Source of the DNA: Micropruina glycogenica
GTDB taxonomy: Bacteria > Actinomycetota > Actinomycetes > Propionibacteriales > Propionibacteriaceae
Assembly (NCBI RefSeq): GCF_900289045.1
Contig: NZ_LT985188.1
Span: forward strand, 3,286,001 to 3,350,000
DNA length: 64,000 nt
Reading direction: 5' to 3'
Shown: piece by piece, positions 63,845 through 64,000 of the stretch
How positions within the stretch are numbered: position 1 is the stretch's first letter
Layout of the letters: every line of letters starts with the position of its first letter
Program-made: the position numbers and the translations under genes
Notes under the pieces: generated by a model
What the model was told of the DNA's origin: nothing
Databases searched by the model: none
What the model saw: only the letters and a program-made list of their open reading frames with translations

Positions 63845-64000
63845 TACCATGGACGACTGTCGCAAGGCATTGATGGGGCCATCACCCCGGAGTTGCCGGA
63901 AGAACGGCGGGTTCGCCCGCTCACTAGAACCGGCCGCGGCGAGCAAGAGCGGGTCGTCCGACGTGGCGGCCAAGAAGGGTGGTACCGCGGGGTCCGCCTC
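63845..64000 (+). promoter_or_regulatory. T-box riboswitch leader, probably of ileS (cut by window edge)
   Basis: TACCAT (63845-63850) is a good -10 box. The leader that follows contains ggggccatcaccccggagtt, where ATC (63881-63883) could be the isoleucine specifier, then further stem-loops, and the hallmark T-box sequence GGGTGGTACCGCGG (63977-63990). In actinobacteria ileS is controlled by such leaders, usually at translation initiation: uncharged tRNA-Ile binds and frees the ribosome site. The regulated gene lies beyond base 64000, so its identity is inferred. Confidence 0.88.

Overview
The window is chromosomal DNA from a high-GC actinobacterium. The signs are high GC throughout, frequent GTG starts, several probable leaderless promoters, a small SRP RNA upstream of dnaX-ybaB-recR, and an ileS-type T-box with an actinobacterial layout at the right edge. 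A 1136-residue protein that looks like a PPi-dependent PEP carboxykinase, an enzyme known from Propionibacterium and Actinomyces relatives, fits the Propionibacteriaceae or a neighbouring family. That placement is inference.

Layout, left to right. 1-8.5 kb: a complete type I restriction-modification operon (hsdM-hsdS, an AlbA_2/ATPase regulator, hsdR and an unknown small gene), mostly translationally coupled. 8.6-15.1 kb: a FrnE-like DsbA protein, a small secreted protein, PEP carboxylase, a two-component system and a small unknown gene. 15.1-18.5 kb: a mannonate dehydratase/MHS transporter operon divergent from a GntR regulator across a perfect 24-bp palindrome. 18.5-21.1 kb: glycogen phosphorylase. 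21.2-26 kb: a decayed accessory stretch with a heptamer tandem repeat, a broken FAD-dehydrogenase fused to a cut-off TIR gene, a PQQ-type sugar dehydrogenase lipoprotein, an aldo/keto-reductase remnant, hairpin elements, and an AbiEi/DUF559-like gene between two copies of one hairpin. 25.9-41 kb: the PPi-PEPCK candidate, a GH16 beta-glucanase with two CBM6-like modules, adenosine deaminase, an acyltransferase running without a stop into DUF2218, a 5'-damaged membrane glycosyltransferase, LacI plus GH36 alpha-galactosidase, a second LacI, and pirin.

41-45.2 kb is another decay zone: an SPFH remnant, a DHA2 efflux pump with its PadR regulator, and glutaminase and AbgT transporter remnants. 45.5-50.6 kb: MarR plus a succinate-semialdehyde-type dehydrogenase, an EamA transporter and an ABC exporter. 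50.6-54.96 kb looks like an integrated island ending at a tRNA-Ser(GGA) gene: a sigma-like DNA-binding protein, a DnaA-box palindrome, DUF2871-HsmA membrane genes divergent from a NarL-type two-component system, and a Fic N-terminal fragment. 55-64 kb returns to core genome: a frameshifted hypothetical gene, a nitrilase-family hydrolase, SRP RNA, dnaX-ybaB-recR-HAD, a SHOCT protein, DUF1801, an M50-like membrane protein and the T-box leader.

Intergenic regions carry several dispersed repeat families: GTCATCCCGGCG-type palindromes, a second family built on GGTCTCGACAAGCTCGACC, and 72-76-bp hairpins that lie beside broken genes. No convincing new system is complete here. The best leads are the tRNA-Ser island with its DnaA-box palindrome, the hairpin-flanked AbiEi/DUF559 gene, and the link between hairpin elements and gene decay.
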